From Trichomonas vaginalis G3 (taxonomy: Eukaryota; Parabasalia; Trichomonadida; Trichomonadidae), in NCBI RefSeq assembly GCF_026262505.1, contig NC_067205.1, positions 4,340,001 through 4,404,000 on the forward strand: a DNA stretch of 64,000 nucleotides, read 5' to 3'. Below are positions 40,732 through 49,360 of this stretch, one piece after another (position 1 is the stretch's first letter; the number at the start of each line of letters is the position of its first letter). The notes below the pieces were generated by a model. The model made no database searches. It was not told where the DNA came from and worked only from the letters and a program-made list of their open reading frames with translations. Both the position numbers and the translations under genes were made by a program.

Positions 40732-41691
40732 ATGACGAATCCAAACAAGGACCCCTATGTTTCTAAAGCGACAAAGAAAGCACTCATGGTAAAAATCTTT
40801 AGTTCAACACCAAATGCTTGGTTTATGGATATCTTGGAAAACATTCCGAGGTATAGAGAAGATGGACCTCCATACTGGCTAATATTTGTCGGTCAAAACA
40901 CAAGATACTGTGAAGCCATACCATTACAGTCCAAAAATATTTTAGATATCTTAGCAGCTTTGACAATATTTGTTGACAAATACCATCCAACAAAACTGAC
41001 ATCTGACTGTGAAAGTTCTTTCAAATCAGATGATGTAAAAAACTATCTGCGTTCAAAAAATGTAAACCAATATTTCATTGTCGACCAAAACCATTCTGCT
41101 CTTGGTGTCATTGACAGTTGTATAAAAATCTTAAGAGACTTAAACCAACCACAAGGTGGTGAGGTAGATGAAATGTCATATGACGACAAATATAGACATT
41201 TCTCCATGGCAAAGATGAGACAAGTTTTAAATATTTACAATAGCCGTAAACAAAAAGGTTTGGGAAACCATTCCCCTGAAGAAATGAAAAACAACCCTGA
41301 CTTAGAGAAAGACTATATATTTAATAGTTTAGTCAAAAGAGACAAACAAGAAAGAATGCCAGGCTTCAAACTTAAGAAAGGTGACAAAGTAAAAATAGAA
41401 ATACCTAAACGCGACCCATATGAAAATACTATTGACTATGACAACAATGGGAACTCGACAGGTACTCACATTCGTGTTCGTAAAAATAGAAGAAAGTATA
41501 CAAGAGAATATTATGAAGTTTTAGGCAAACATGGCAAAATGTACAGACTGCAAGCAGAAGATAAAACTACTATTGTCAGACCTCGTTTCAAACTTGTCAA
41601 AGTTCAAGGTGGTATACTTTCAAAGACAGTTCCTAACAAATATAAGACAACTCCTGACGAATATGCTAAAGAAGTTGAAAATGACGACTAA
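40732..41691 (+). CDS. INT: Retroviral-type (RVE) integrase, 319 residues
   Basis: Maverick/Polinton c-integrase, which inserts the element into the host chromosome. The RNase H-like core is visible: first acidic residue in AWFMDILENI (about residue 33), second in KLTSDCESSFKS (about 100), and third position in SALGVIDSCIKIL (about 134), where an aspartate stands where many integrases have glutamate. The C-terminal third is basic with an SH3-like stretch (FKLKKGDKVKIEI; RPRFKLVKV). No zinc-binding HHCC domain or chromodomain is visible. Intact. Its stop overlaps the fibre gene stop by 4 bases (convergent genes). Confidence 0.9.
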   Translation: MTNPNKDPYVSKATKKALMVKIFSSTPNAWFMDILENIPRYREDGPPYWLIFVGQNTRYCEAIPLQSKNILDILAALTIFVDKYHPTKLTSDCESSFKSDDVKNYLRSKNVNQYFIVDQNHSALGVIDSCIKILRDLNQPQGGEVDEMSYDDKYRHFSMAKMRQVLNIYNSRKQKGLGNHSPEEMKNNPDLEKDYIFNSLVKRDKQERMPGFKLKKGDKVKIEIPKRDPYENTIDYDNNGNSTGTHIRVRKNRRKYTREYYEVLGKHGKMYRLQAEDKTTIVRPRFKLVKVQGGILSKTVPNKYKTTPDEYAKEVENDD

Positions 41692-42887
41692 GCATTTCTA
41701 TACCATGCGTAAACTGTCATGTAAGGTGGCATGTAGTCTTTACTTTGTCCCGTTGTTTGCGTATATCCCGAAACGCGATGTGTATGGCTTCCTCCTACCT
41801 CAGTGTTACTCCAGTAACAATTTATAGCAAACTTAACGTCCTCTTTAACATCATATCCTTTACCTTTTGTCATTCCTGACCAATCCCAAAATCTATGACT
41901 ATGCAAACCTGCTTCAGATGTACTTAAATTTATGTAGTGACTGTGCGCAGGTAAATTTGCACCTGAAATCGTTTTACTTCCACCTGTTTCCTTTGAAGAG
42001 TTTGCACAATACAAAAACCTGTCGACTATTTGAGTCCAAGTTCCAAAACCAAGTACTACTTCTGGTCTGGTAGAGTTCATTGACGTATAAATAGAACCTA
42101 TAGGATATAATGTTTGAAGTATTTCTGTCTTTAATGTTTGAAGCTCTGTTTTGTCTGCTTTTTTATATAACTTTTCTTCAAGTTCATTTACGTCAGAGAT
42201 GCTATGTCTATGATATTTTTGTGGGTATGTTCCTTCTGTCCATGTGAAAATATACTCTTTTGTTGCATCTACATATCCTTTTATCCATGTCGAGTCTGCT
42301 TTTGTATTCCTTAACTCTGTAACACCTTTCTCAAGCTCTTTCAACTGTTGTCCATCTTCCATTAAACCTCTGGTATGACTTGAAACCGTTTGTGCCAACA
42401 TATCTACAGTTTCTTTGTCAGCTTTAAGGTCTAAACATTCTGAAACCCACCCTGTATTGGCTTTACCTTCTAAAATCTTCGATGTCCGTTCATGGTACCA
42501 TTCAACCATTTTTTTAATTTCTTCATCTTTTTCATCCACATATTCCTTATCTGCCTTCTTCACTAACCCACTAGCCACATATGCTATTGCATCGTCTACA
42601 TACTCTTTGTCAGCTTTGTTGTCAATATCTGCCTTCAAAAGAAGTTCATCTATAGGTTTCTCGTTTAAAGTTCTTTTTGTTGGATTTATACAAACAGTAT
42701 GGTTCTTACTGTCTTGAAACAGAAACTCGTCTGTCAATGGGTTTATCGTCAGTTTTAAGTTTCCTTCTTTCAATGACTCAGATATCTTAGAATAGTTTGA
42801 AAAGTTTGTTGTGTTCTTATTTAGAGCTTGCAAAATGAGTTGTCGGTTGTGTTGTATTTCTCTCATAGACGCTGTTTCTTTCGACAT
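41688..42887 (-). CDS. Fibre-like protein with phage tail-collar/gp10-type C-terminus, 399 residues
   Basis: Residues 1-85 are an attachment-like head. Residues 85-250 contain four KADKEYVD/KADKETVD-type units and heptads, the trimeric-fibre style seen in phage long tail fibres. Residues 260-399 match the phage tail-collar / gp10-gp12 C-terminal pattern: YPIGSIYTSMNSTRP, FGTWTQIVDRFLYC, LPAHSH, GSHTHRVSG and the terminal YMPPYMTVYAWYR. The HxH motifs bind metal in phage relatives. In a Maverick this would be a receptor-binding spike. Intact, with start at 42887. The best explanation is capture from a bacteriophage or bacterial prophage; the family match is from memory of motifs and should be checked by structure search. 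Confidence 0.8.
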   Translation of the reverse strand: MSKETASMREIQHNRQLILQALNKNTTNFSNYSKISESLKEGNLKLTINPLTDEFLFQDSKNHTVCINPTKRTLNEKPIDELLLKADIDNKADKEYVDDAIAYVASGLVKKADKEYVDEKDEEIKKMVEWYHERTSKILEGKANTGWVSECLDLKADKETVDMLAQTVSSHTRGLMEDGQQLKELEKGVTELRNTKADSTWIKGYVDATKEYIFTWTEGTYPQKYHRHSISDVNELEEKLYKKADKTELQTLKTEILQTLYPIGSIYTSMNSTRPEVVLGFGTWTQIVDRFLYCANSSKETGGSKTISGANLPAHSHYINLSTSEAGLHSHRFWDWSGMTKGKGYDVKEDVKFAINCYWSNTEVGGSHTHRVSGYTQTTGQSKDYMPPYMTVYAWYRNA

Positions 42888-42905
42888 TTTTATTCTAGAT
42901 AAAAT

Positions 42906-43752
42906 ATGCTTTCAATAGAAAAAGAAAATTCAAGAGTTGCTACAACTAAACCATTAGATGAACTTTTTACGAATGTCGGTCAAAAGTTTGAGACAGAGAC
43001 CGTAAAGCATGAAGGCTATCGTTTTGACTACCCACTAAGATGGTTAAGAGACCATCCGTCACAAAAGCTATTGGCTTTCGTAGAATGAAGTTCATTTCAG
43101 AAGCCATACATGGTTTCCCATTTACGGTCGCTTTTGAAGTTCGATACTATAACAAAGAAAAACGTACGTATGAGAAATTTGAACAGGGAAAACTTTTACA
43201 AGTGAATTTGCTTGTAAACTTAGAAACAACTCTTCAAGCTTTTCAAGAAAAAATAAACGATATCTATCTCGAATATGCAAAACAGTACAACATTGACGAA
43301 GGAGAGTACCATCTCGATATTATATATGACAGGAAAAATGCAACTGTTAAAATCAATAAAATAGAAGACCTTGGAGAAAACGTTTATATTTCTACAAAAT
43401 ATAACAACTTGGCATGGCATAGATTTATGAGGATGTTAAATCAGCCTGCATGGTATCCAGTACACCCGGACTATTATGAAGTCGAAAACCCTAATGGAAC
43501 ATATGAAAATGTTTTCGACTCAGATGCATTATAGTTCATGCTTCATTTTCTGGTGCACAAAACTCTTTTTTATGCTTGGCAAATGACTTTTACGAAAAAC
43601 CTACAAAGCTATATGAACCACCGAGTGGAAGTATTTCGGATTTTCAAGTATGGTTTACTACAGATGGAAGAAAGAGAATAATTCCATTATACCATGCGTT
43701 TTACTTAGAACTTAGTTTCATATACAACTACTATCGAACGGTAAAAATATGA
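42906..43752 (+). pseudogene. Maverick B paralogue pair, member 2 (two frameshifts)
   Basis: Starts MLSIEKENSRVATTKPLDEL and follows 37127-37987 domain by domain (YRFDYPLRWLRD; AIGFRRMKF; YENVFDSDA). Frames change at about 43050 and 43533, and the C-terminal third continues with internal stops near 43678-43745. Divergent from the fibre gene (18 bases between starts). It may be a degraded duplicate. Confidence 0.55.
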
Positions 43753-43756
43753 TTTT

Positions 43757-43999
43757 TTAATAAGGTTGAGGTGTTGGATTTGGTTGCCAACTAGACTGTG
43801 GTGCAGGTTCAGGCTGTTGTATAACAGGAGCTTGCTCTTCTGGTTCAGGGTCTTTAGGTATAATACCACGAACTGACCTACTCTTTTGCCAATATTTTTG
43901 ACTCCGTTTCCAAATTCCTCTTCCGACGGTTTTTATTCCATTCCATATACCTCTTCCAACATTTCGAAAGAAGTTTCCTATCTTACTGAAGAAACCCAT
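43757..43999 (-). CDS. Short amphipathic peptide protein, 80 residues
   Basis: MGFFSKIGNFFRNVGRGIWN begins a strongly amphipathic, cationic helix repeated by GIKTVGRGIWKRSQ; the C-terminal half is proline/glutamine-rich (APVIQQPEPAPQSSWQP). It resembles membrane-disrupting viral minor proteins; with 40313-40714 it makes two such genes. Function inferred. Confidence 0.5.
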   Translation of the reverse strand: MGFFSKIGNFFRNVGRGIWNGIKTVGRGIWKRSQKYWQKSRSVRGIIPKDPEPEEQAPVIQQPEPAPQSSWQPNPTPQPY

Positions 44000-44017
44000 T
44001 TTACTATATGTAAAAAT

Positions 44018-44380
44018 CTAATGTCCGCCTAGTCTCTTACGTTTCCTGTTGAGTTCCATAGCATTCTTTAACTGGAGCTCATACATTCTATTTCTCCTCT
44101 GGTAGAAAACATACTCTGGGTCAACTCCTGTGTTCGCGTCATCTGCATAGAGTTGTTTATATCCCACTTCAGGGTTTGTATAAAACTCTTTCCATCTCAT
44201 ATTTGCATACCATGGTGGCAAACCTAACGCAGCGTCATTTGACATGGCAGTTTGCATTTGTACATCTGTTGGCACTTGACCATAGTTTGCCATTGCAGTT
44301 TGTATTCTAACTTCATTTGGAATATTCTCTGGGTTTGGTTGTCCAGGTTGCTGTGCATTCGCTAAGTTCTGTGCGTCCAT
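44018..44380 (-). CDS. Maverick B protein, 120 residues, basic C-terminus
   Basis: Start MDAQNLANAQQPGQPNPENI; contains two similar units (EVRIQTAMANYGQ and DVQMQTAMSNDAA), a WYANMRWKEFY segment and a basic tail (NRKRKRLGGH). Its stop is 18 bases from the upstream start of the amphipathic gene. Probably virion-associated; no family recognised. Confidence 0.5.
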   Translation of the reverse strand: MDAQNLANAQQPGQPNPENIPNEVRIQTAMANYGQVPTDVQMQTAMSNDAALGLPPWYANMRWKEFYTNPEVGYKQLYADDANTGVDPEYVFYQRRNRMYELQLKNAMELNRKRKRLGGH

Positions 44381-44403
44381 TTAATATTAGATAAAAATAT
44401 CTC

Positions 44404-44535
44404 TTACGAGTACATATACTGAACATTTGCAGGCATTGGTTCATCTTCATATTCTCTATATCTTTCTGCCACGTCAAATAAGTAAATGACACAATGGAAA
44501 AAGCCTAAAACAAGTAGTCCTATTTCAAACCACAT
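44404..44535 (-). CDS. Single-pass membrane micro-protein, 43 residues
   Basis: Starts MWFEIGLLVLGFFHCVIYLF, one clear transmembrane helix, then a charged tail (AERYREYEDEPM). It overlaps the 3' end of the methyltransferase gene by 16 bases, so it is probably translated from the same transcript. Too short for gene finders; composition and placement support it. Confidence 0.5.
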   Translation of the reverse strand: MWFEIGLLVLGFFHCVIYLFDVAERYREYEDEPMPANVQYMYS

Positions 44536-45338
44536 TTACTTACCAATAAAATTTCTTTGTTATGACACTTTCTCCAGTTTATAGGACCTCTCTCATATTC
44601 TATCTTATCGTATCTAAAATCATAGTCATGTATGTCCTCTAACCATCTCATGACACTTTCCAAACCACTTTTATCGGATGTAAAGTAAAAGCATGGATGG
44701 TTATGTAAAACGTCTAAAGTTTCTAAAGAGTCTCTCAAAGTCCAGTCTACTTGGTATTGAAAATCCCATGTGTTATAGAACGGCGGGTCCACTATAAAGA
44801 AAACATTTTCCTTGTCTTTATATTTTTCATACAACTCTGTCCAATGACATCTCACAAACTCTATACCCTCAATATATTTTTCTATGTTCTCTTTGAAAAC
44901 ATTTGTATAGTTAAGATATAAAACTTTTGACATAAGTGTTTCAATGTCATGAACTCTTATAGCACCACTATATAATAGTCTAGCAGATATACTATCCCAG
45001 TCAATATACTCTGCCTTTTTCAAAACCTCTCTGACAGTATTTTTCTTATCTAATGGTATACGTTCCATCTTACCTATAGGTATCTTTTCTTTTAACGCTT
45101 TCAATATATTGTTTGTGTCTGGTATATGTTTGAGACGGTCCATATAGTTGTCGAAGTCATTGCATATAATCTTTGAGTCTGGGAATATTGTATGGCACAA
45201 ATGGGATATATAGAAACTTCCACCGAACAAATCTACAAATGTTAGACCATTCGGTAGTTTCTTAAGTTCTCTCAATAGAATATCTTTACATCTACTCTTA
45301 TTTCCAAAGAAGGGTAACGGTGGTTTTGTAAAATTCAT
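44520..45338 (-). CDS. D12-class N6-adenine DNA methyltransferase, 272 residues
   Basis: Dam/D12-type enzyme that methylates adenine N6 using S-adenosylmethionine. Motif X-like PLPFFGNKSRCKDIL is at residues 8-22, SAM-binding FVDLFGGSFYISH at 34-46, and catalytic DPPFY at about 184. The order (X-I-IV) is the D12 alpha class. Full length and intact, first gene inside the right terminus. N6-methyladenine has been reported in Trichomonas DNA, and Maverick-borne methyltransferases are a plausible source. In B it could mark element DNA for expression or protection. The function call is strong; the recognition sequence cannot be read. Confidence 0.9.
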   Translation of the reverse strand: MNFTKPPLPFFGNKSRCKDILLRELKKLPNGLTFVDLFGGSFYISHLCHTIFPDSKIICNDFDNYMDRLKHIPDTNNILKALKEKIPIGKMERIPLDKKNTVREVLKKAEYIDWDSISARLLYSGAIRVHDIETLMSKVLYLNYTNVFKENIEKYIEGIEFVRCHWTELYEKYKDKENVFFIVDPPFYNTWDFQYQVDWTLRDSLETLDVLHNHPCFYFTSDKSGLESVMRWLEDIHDYDFRYDKIEYERGPINWRKCHNKEILLVSKCGLK

Positions 45339-45392
45339 TTTATATATATAATAAAAATGTTTTTTCCTGAAAAGTGACAGAAAAGTGACAAA

Positions 45393-45515
45393 ACATGTAC
45401 GAAGAAGTCTTGAAAATTCAAGAGGGTAGAAAAGAGGTTAGAAAAGAGGTTATATCTAACCTTCTACCCTAAACATTATTTTTGTCTGATTTTACGAAGA
45501 AGTCTTGACAAAACA
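45393..45515. repeat. 25-base satellite units and foldback copy 3 next to right terminus
   Basis: ACATGTACGAAGAAGTCTTG units at 45393 and about 45490 bracket the GGGTAGAA-type foldback at 45420-45472, mirroring the expanded array inside the left terminus. Confidence 0.75.
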
Positions 45516-45625
45516 TGAAAACATATATAATTTGTGAAAAGCTCCTGGAAGACCCGTATATAAGAACTTCATTTATACTAAACATCTTCGGGGCTAGAGG
45601 GCACGAAGTGCCTGGAAGCCCCACT

Positions 45626-45655
<30 letters not shown>
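45516..45655. repeat. Right terminal inverted repeat of element B
   Basis: AATTTGTGAAAAG, ACTTCATTTATACTAAACATC, the hairpin at 45590-45623 and a 27-base T tract, matching the left end in reverse complement and A's end directly. Host sequence begins at about 45656 with AAAAATATC. Confidence 0.9.
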
Positions 45656-45660
<5 letters not shown>

Positions 45661-45707
45661 TATCATGATGTTAAATTTTATTAGTGATTTAAAAAATATA
45701 ATGAATT

Positions 45708-47156
45708 TTAAACTTCCGCAGGTTTGTCATCATTAGAATGATTTTGATCAGAAGGTGAATGAGGTTGTGATTGTGATTGTGGAGGTACTTGAGGAGGAAT
45801 TTGTGGTTGTTGTGGTTGTTGTGGTGATTGTGATTGAGGAGGAACTTGTGGAGGTGATGAGTATTGATAATATTGTGGATATTGATAGTTTCCTTGGAAT
45901 TGACCATTTTGTTGTGGATTTGGAGGTTGTGTTTGTGATTGAGGATTTTGAGATTGAGGAGGAACTTGATATGGATATTGACCTTGAACTGGAGGTTGTT
46001 GATATTGGTATGGATATTGATAATTGTATTGATATTGTTGATTCTGACCATTGGCATTAACAGGTTGTTGTTGTTGTTGATATTGATACTGATATTGAGG
46101 ATAATAATACTGAGCTTGTTGTTGCTGTTGCTGCTGGGGAACTTGTTGATTATTATCTTTTTGTTTCTTCTTGTCTTTCTTATCTTTCTTCTTATCAGCT
46201 TTATTCATCTTTTTAAGAGCCTTCTTTTCACCTTCAACATCATTAACTTTTACGTTTTCCAAGTAAATCAACTTTTTCTCGAATTCTCTTTCATCTTCAT
46301 TCAAACTTGGACATGCGTAAATAAAAATATAAAGTAGATATGGACCAAAGAATGCAAGCCAAAGTATATTTAATGAAAATCTTATTAAGCAATAAAATGC
46401 ATGAGGTACATCAATAGCTAAGAAAACACAAGGAGGCATATAGTCAGCACATTCTTGATAACGTTCTTTCAACCATTTTTGATCATCATAATAACATTTG
46501 AAAGGATTGTATGGACATGAATTATAATCCCAGAATTGTTTATAACATCATAGTCTCTTGGCTGGATGTAAATCTTCGTGTGTGTAGTAATAATTGATGA
46601 TTCGTGTCCAATTTGGAGTATTATCACAACATGCACACATACATCCTGCACGAATGAATCGATTTGGATGAATACATGCAAATGTTGAAACAACAATTAA
46701 TATGACAAGACTAATTCCGTAATATATTCCTAATACAATTCCAATAATTGTTCCTGTATTTGAGCCTAATACATTTCTCTTTTGCAAATTAAAATCATTT
46801 GTCGAAACTTTTGATAATTTGATCAAAAATGATCTTTTTGAATTATCCATTGGTTTGGAAAGTCTTATTATTACTGAAGATTCATTCAAAATTACTGAAT
46901 GATTTTGATGAATATTTTCATGAGAAATAAAAGGTGTTGTAGTATTATTTTTGTAAATGTTAGCTGTTATTTTATGATGCTTTGGTAAATCTATCAAAAT
47001 ATGTTCATTTTCCATCAATTTTTCCTTCAAATTAATTGAAATTTGAATTTCTTCCTTATTTGCAATTGTTGCTTTGATGTATAGTGGCTTTCTTCCTAAT
47101 TGTTGGATATCTTGATTTGTTTTAATATATTGCAATGAAAAAATTAAATATAGCAT
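45708..47156 (-). pseudogene. Membrane protein with P/Q-rich tail, one in-frame TGA
   Basis: The upstream frame (46548-47156) has a hydrophobic leader (MLYLIFSLQYI), a 130-residue ectodomain, a transmembrane helix (TIIGIVLGIYYGISLVILIV) and a Cys-rich segment (CMCACCDN), then TGA at 46548-46550. The same frame continues without loss into CYKQFWDYNSCPYNPFKCYY, a hydrophobic region (LNILWLAFFGPYLLYIFIYA), a lysine-rich stretch and a 120-residue proline/glutamine/tyrosine tail. The halves make one coherent membrane protein. The same TGA occurs in the neighbour at 48536-48538. It could be a nonsense mutation, read-through or recoding. Element B lies 52 bases beyond its stop. Confidence 0.6.
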
Positions 47157-47671
47157 ATCTTGGTAAAGAAAATAAAATAAAATAAAAAATATCGTTGAGT
47201 GTCACAAAATTTATAGGTTTGTTATGGGCGTGCATATACCTATAAATATGTTATAACTGAATCTTTTTGTATGATGATGTTTTTAAATAAATATATGATA
47301 ATGCATTTTGGAAAATGATAAAAATTTTGAACTGAAATTAAAAAATTCAATGAATTACATCAATTCTGTAAGTACGATACATAAAAGAAATAAATTGATG
47401 TAAAACTGAATCATTGACTTATAGTTTTATAATGAAATGCTAAGAAAACATTACATAAAAGATTTGACGGTTTTAGTAGTTTTTTGCCAAAACCGTTTTG
47501 ACACATGGTCGTTCAAAAATAATTTTTTTATAAATTGAATTAAAATTCTCCTGATACCTATGAAACTATATGTTGTATTTAAAAATCAAATATCAAAACC
47601 ATTGTATAAACATTGTTCACTTTTATTTGTATTAATAAAAAAGTAATAATAATAAAAAAATATCATTAATT

Positions 47672-48762
47672 TCAAACTTCAGCAGGTTTGTCATCATTAG
47701 AATGATTTTGATCAGAAGGTGAATGAGGTTGTGATTGTGATTGTGGAGGTACTTGAGGAGGAATTTGTGGTTGTTGTGGTTGTTGTGGTGATTGTGATTG
47801 AGGAGGAACTTGTGGAGGTGATGAGTATTGATAATATTGTGGATATTGATAGTTTCCTTGGAATTGACCATTTTGTTGTGGATTTGGAGGTTGTGTTTGT
47901 GATTGAGGATTTTGAGATTGAGGAGGAACTTGATATGGATATTGACCTTGAACTGGAGGTTGTTGATATTGGTATGGATATTGATAATTGTATTGATATT
48001 GTTGATTCTGACCATTGGCATTAACAGGTTGTTGTTGTTGTTGATATTGATACTGATATTGAGGATAATAATACTGAGCTTGTTGTTGCTGTTGAGGAAT
48101 TTGTTGTTGATTGTTTTGAGGAGGTTGATAATTTTCCTTTTGTTTATTTTGTTTCTTCATTTCTTTCTTCTCCTTCTTTTTCTCTTCTTTATTCATCTTT
48201 TTGATTGCTTTACGTTCTCCTTCGTAATCATTAACTTTGACATTTTGGAGATAAACTAATTTCTTCTCAAGCTCTTTTTCATCATCATTCAAACTTGGAT
48301 ATGCGTAAATGAAGATATAAATCAAATATGGACCAAAGAATGCGAGCCAAAATATATTCATGAAGAATCTAAGTGTGACATAAAGATTATAAGGAATATC
48401 AATACAAATTAGAATAGGCCAAAAACAGCATTCTCTTTCAGCACTAGAACAGATTTCCTTTTGCTTCTCATCATCACAAGCAAAGCATTTCATTGGAGCT
48501 GGACATGAATTATAATCCCATAATTGTTTATAACATCATAGTCTCTTGGCTGGATGTAAATCTTCGTGTGTGTAGTAATAATTGATGATTCGTGTCCAAT
48601 TTGGAGTATTATCACAACATGCACACATACATCCTGCACGAATGAATCGATTTGGATGAATACATGCAAATGTTGAAACAACAATTAATATGACAAGACT
48701 AATTCCGTAATATATTCCTAATACAATTCCAATAATTGTTCCTGTATCTGTTCCTAATACGG
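47672..48762 (-). pseudogene. 5'-truncated paralogue of the P/Q-tailed membrane protein
   Basis: Retains the transmembrane and Cys-rich part (48540-48762), the in-frame TGA at 48536-48538, a diverged middle (ACDDEKQKEICSSAERECCF; WLAFFGPYLIYIFIYAYPSL) and the P/Q tail. Homology to 45708-47156 ends at about 48762, and no ectodomain follows. The tail (47682-48094) and TGA region (48501-48760) are almost identical to copy 1 while the middle differs by roughly a third, a mosaic typical of gene conversion. Confidence 0.6.
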
Positions 48763-49360
48763 CTAATTATATGTAAACTTCACAAATTTGTAATTCAAAT
48801 TAAATTATCGGAAATCATTAAATAAAAATTCCTAAAATTGTATCTAAATGAGATAATTTGATTCCTGTGTCAAATCATGGCAGAAAATCTGAAAAGTAAT
48901 GAACCGAAGGAGATCAGTTATCGGTTATATTTCCCATAACCGAATTAAATTAAAGAAATTATCTCTGATATCAAAAAACACAGTAATGTGCAAATTTTAT
49001 TGATGAAAAAATGCATTTTATCAATGAAATAACAGAAATGTTTCCTATCATATCCATGAGTAAATGAATTCTTTTATAAGATAGTACAAGAAACCTATAT
49101 TAGTGCTAAATTTTGCAAATCAACATCAATTCATATCGAAAAAAGCTAAATTCTGAAGATGAATACAATCTAGATACATTTTGAAACATGTGTGCATCGG
49201 AAATGCATAAATATTCTGGTGATTTCATGTGATTTTCAGATGATTTATTTCTTTGATTACAGGTATAAAAAAAGTTGAAGATTTTGATGCTTGGCCAATA
49301 TCATAACAATATATTTTGAGAGAGACAAAAATTTCTCTCTGAATTTGACATCGTTAAAAA

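Larger units (their letters stand above)
21501..45655. mobile_element. Maverick/Polinton element B, complete, 24.2 kb
   Basis: Bounded by inverted terminal repeats that end in A/T homopolymers (A21 at 21501-21521, T27 at 45629-45655). Gene content is virus-like: major capsid protein, packaging ATPase, integrase, fibre-type protein, KilA-N genes and a DNA methyltransferase. No protein-primed polymerase or adenovirus-type protease was recognised between the termini. It is inverted relative to A. Flanking bases suggest insertion into an A-rich target: the left host flank ends GATGAG and the right resumes AAAAATATC, so any short target duplication is hidden in the homopolymer. Confidence 0.9.

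Noticed and set aside
45755-46060. Val/Glu/Asp-rich plus-strand frames opposite the P/Q tails (also 47719-48024)
   Set aside because: Shadows of the repetitive P/Q-coding sequence; identical in both copies because the tails are identical.
46548-46550. Selenocysteine codon
   Set aside because: No evidence of a selenocysteine insertion element was seen, and I know of no support for it in trichomonads; nonsense or read-through is simpler.
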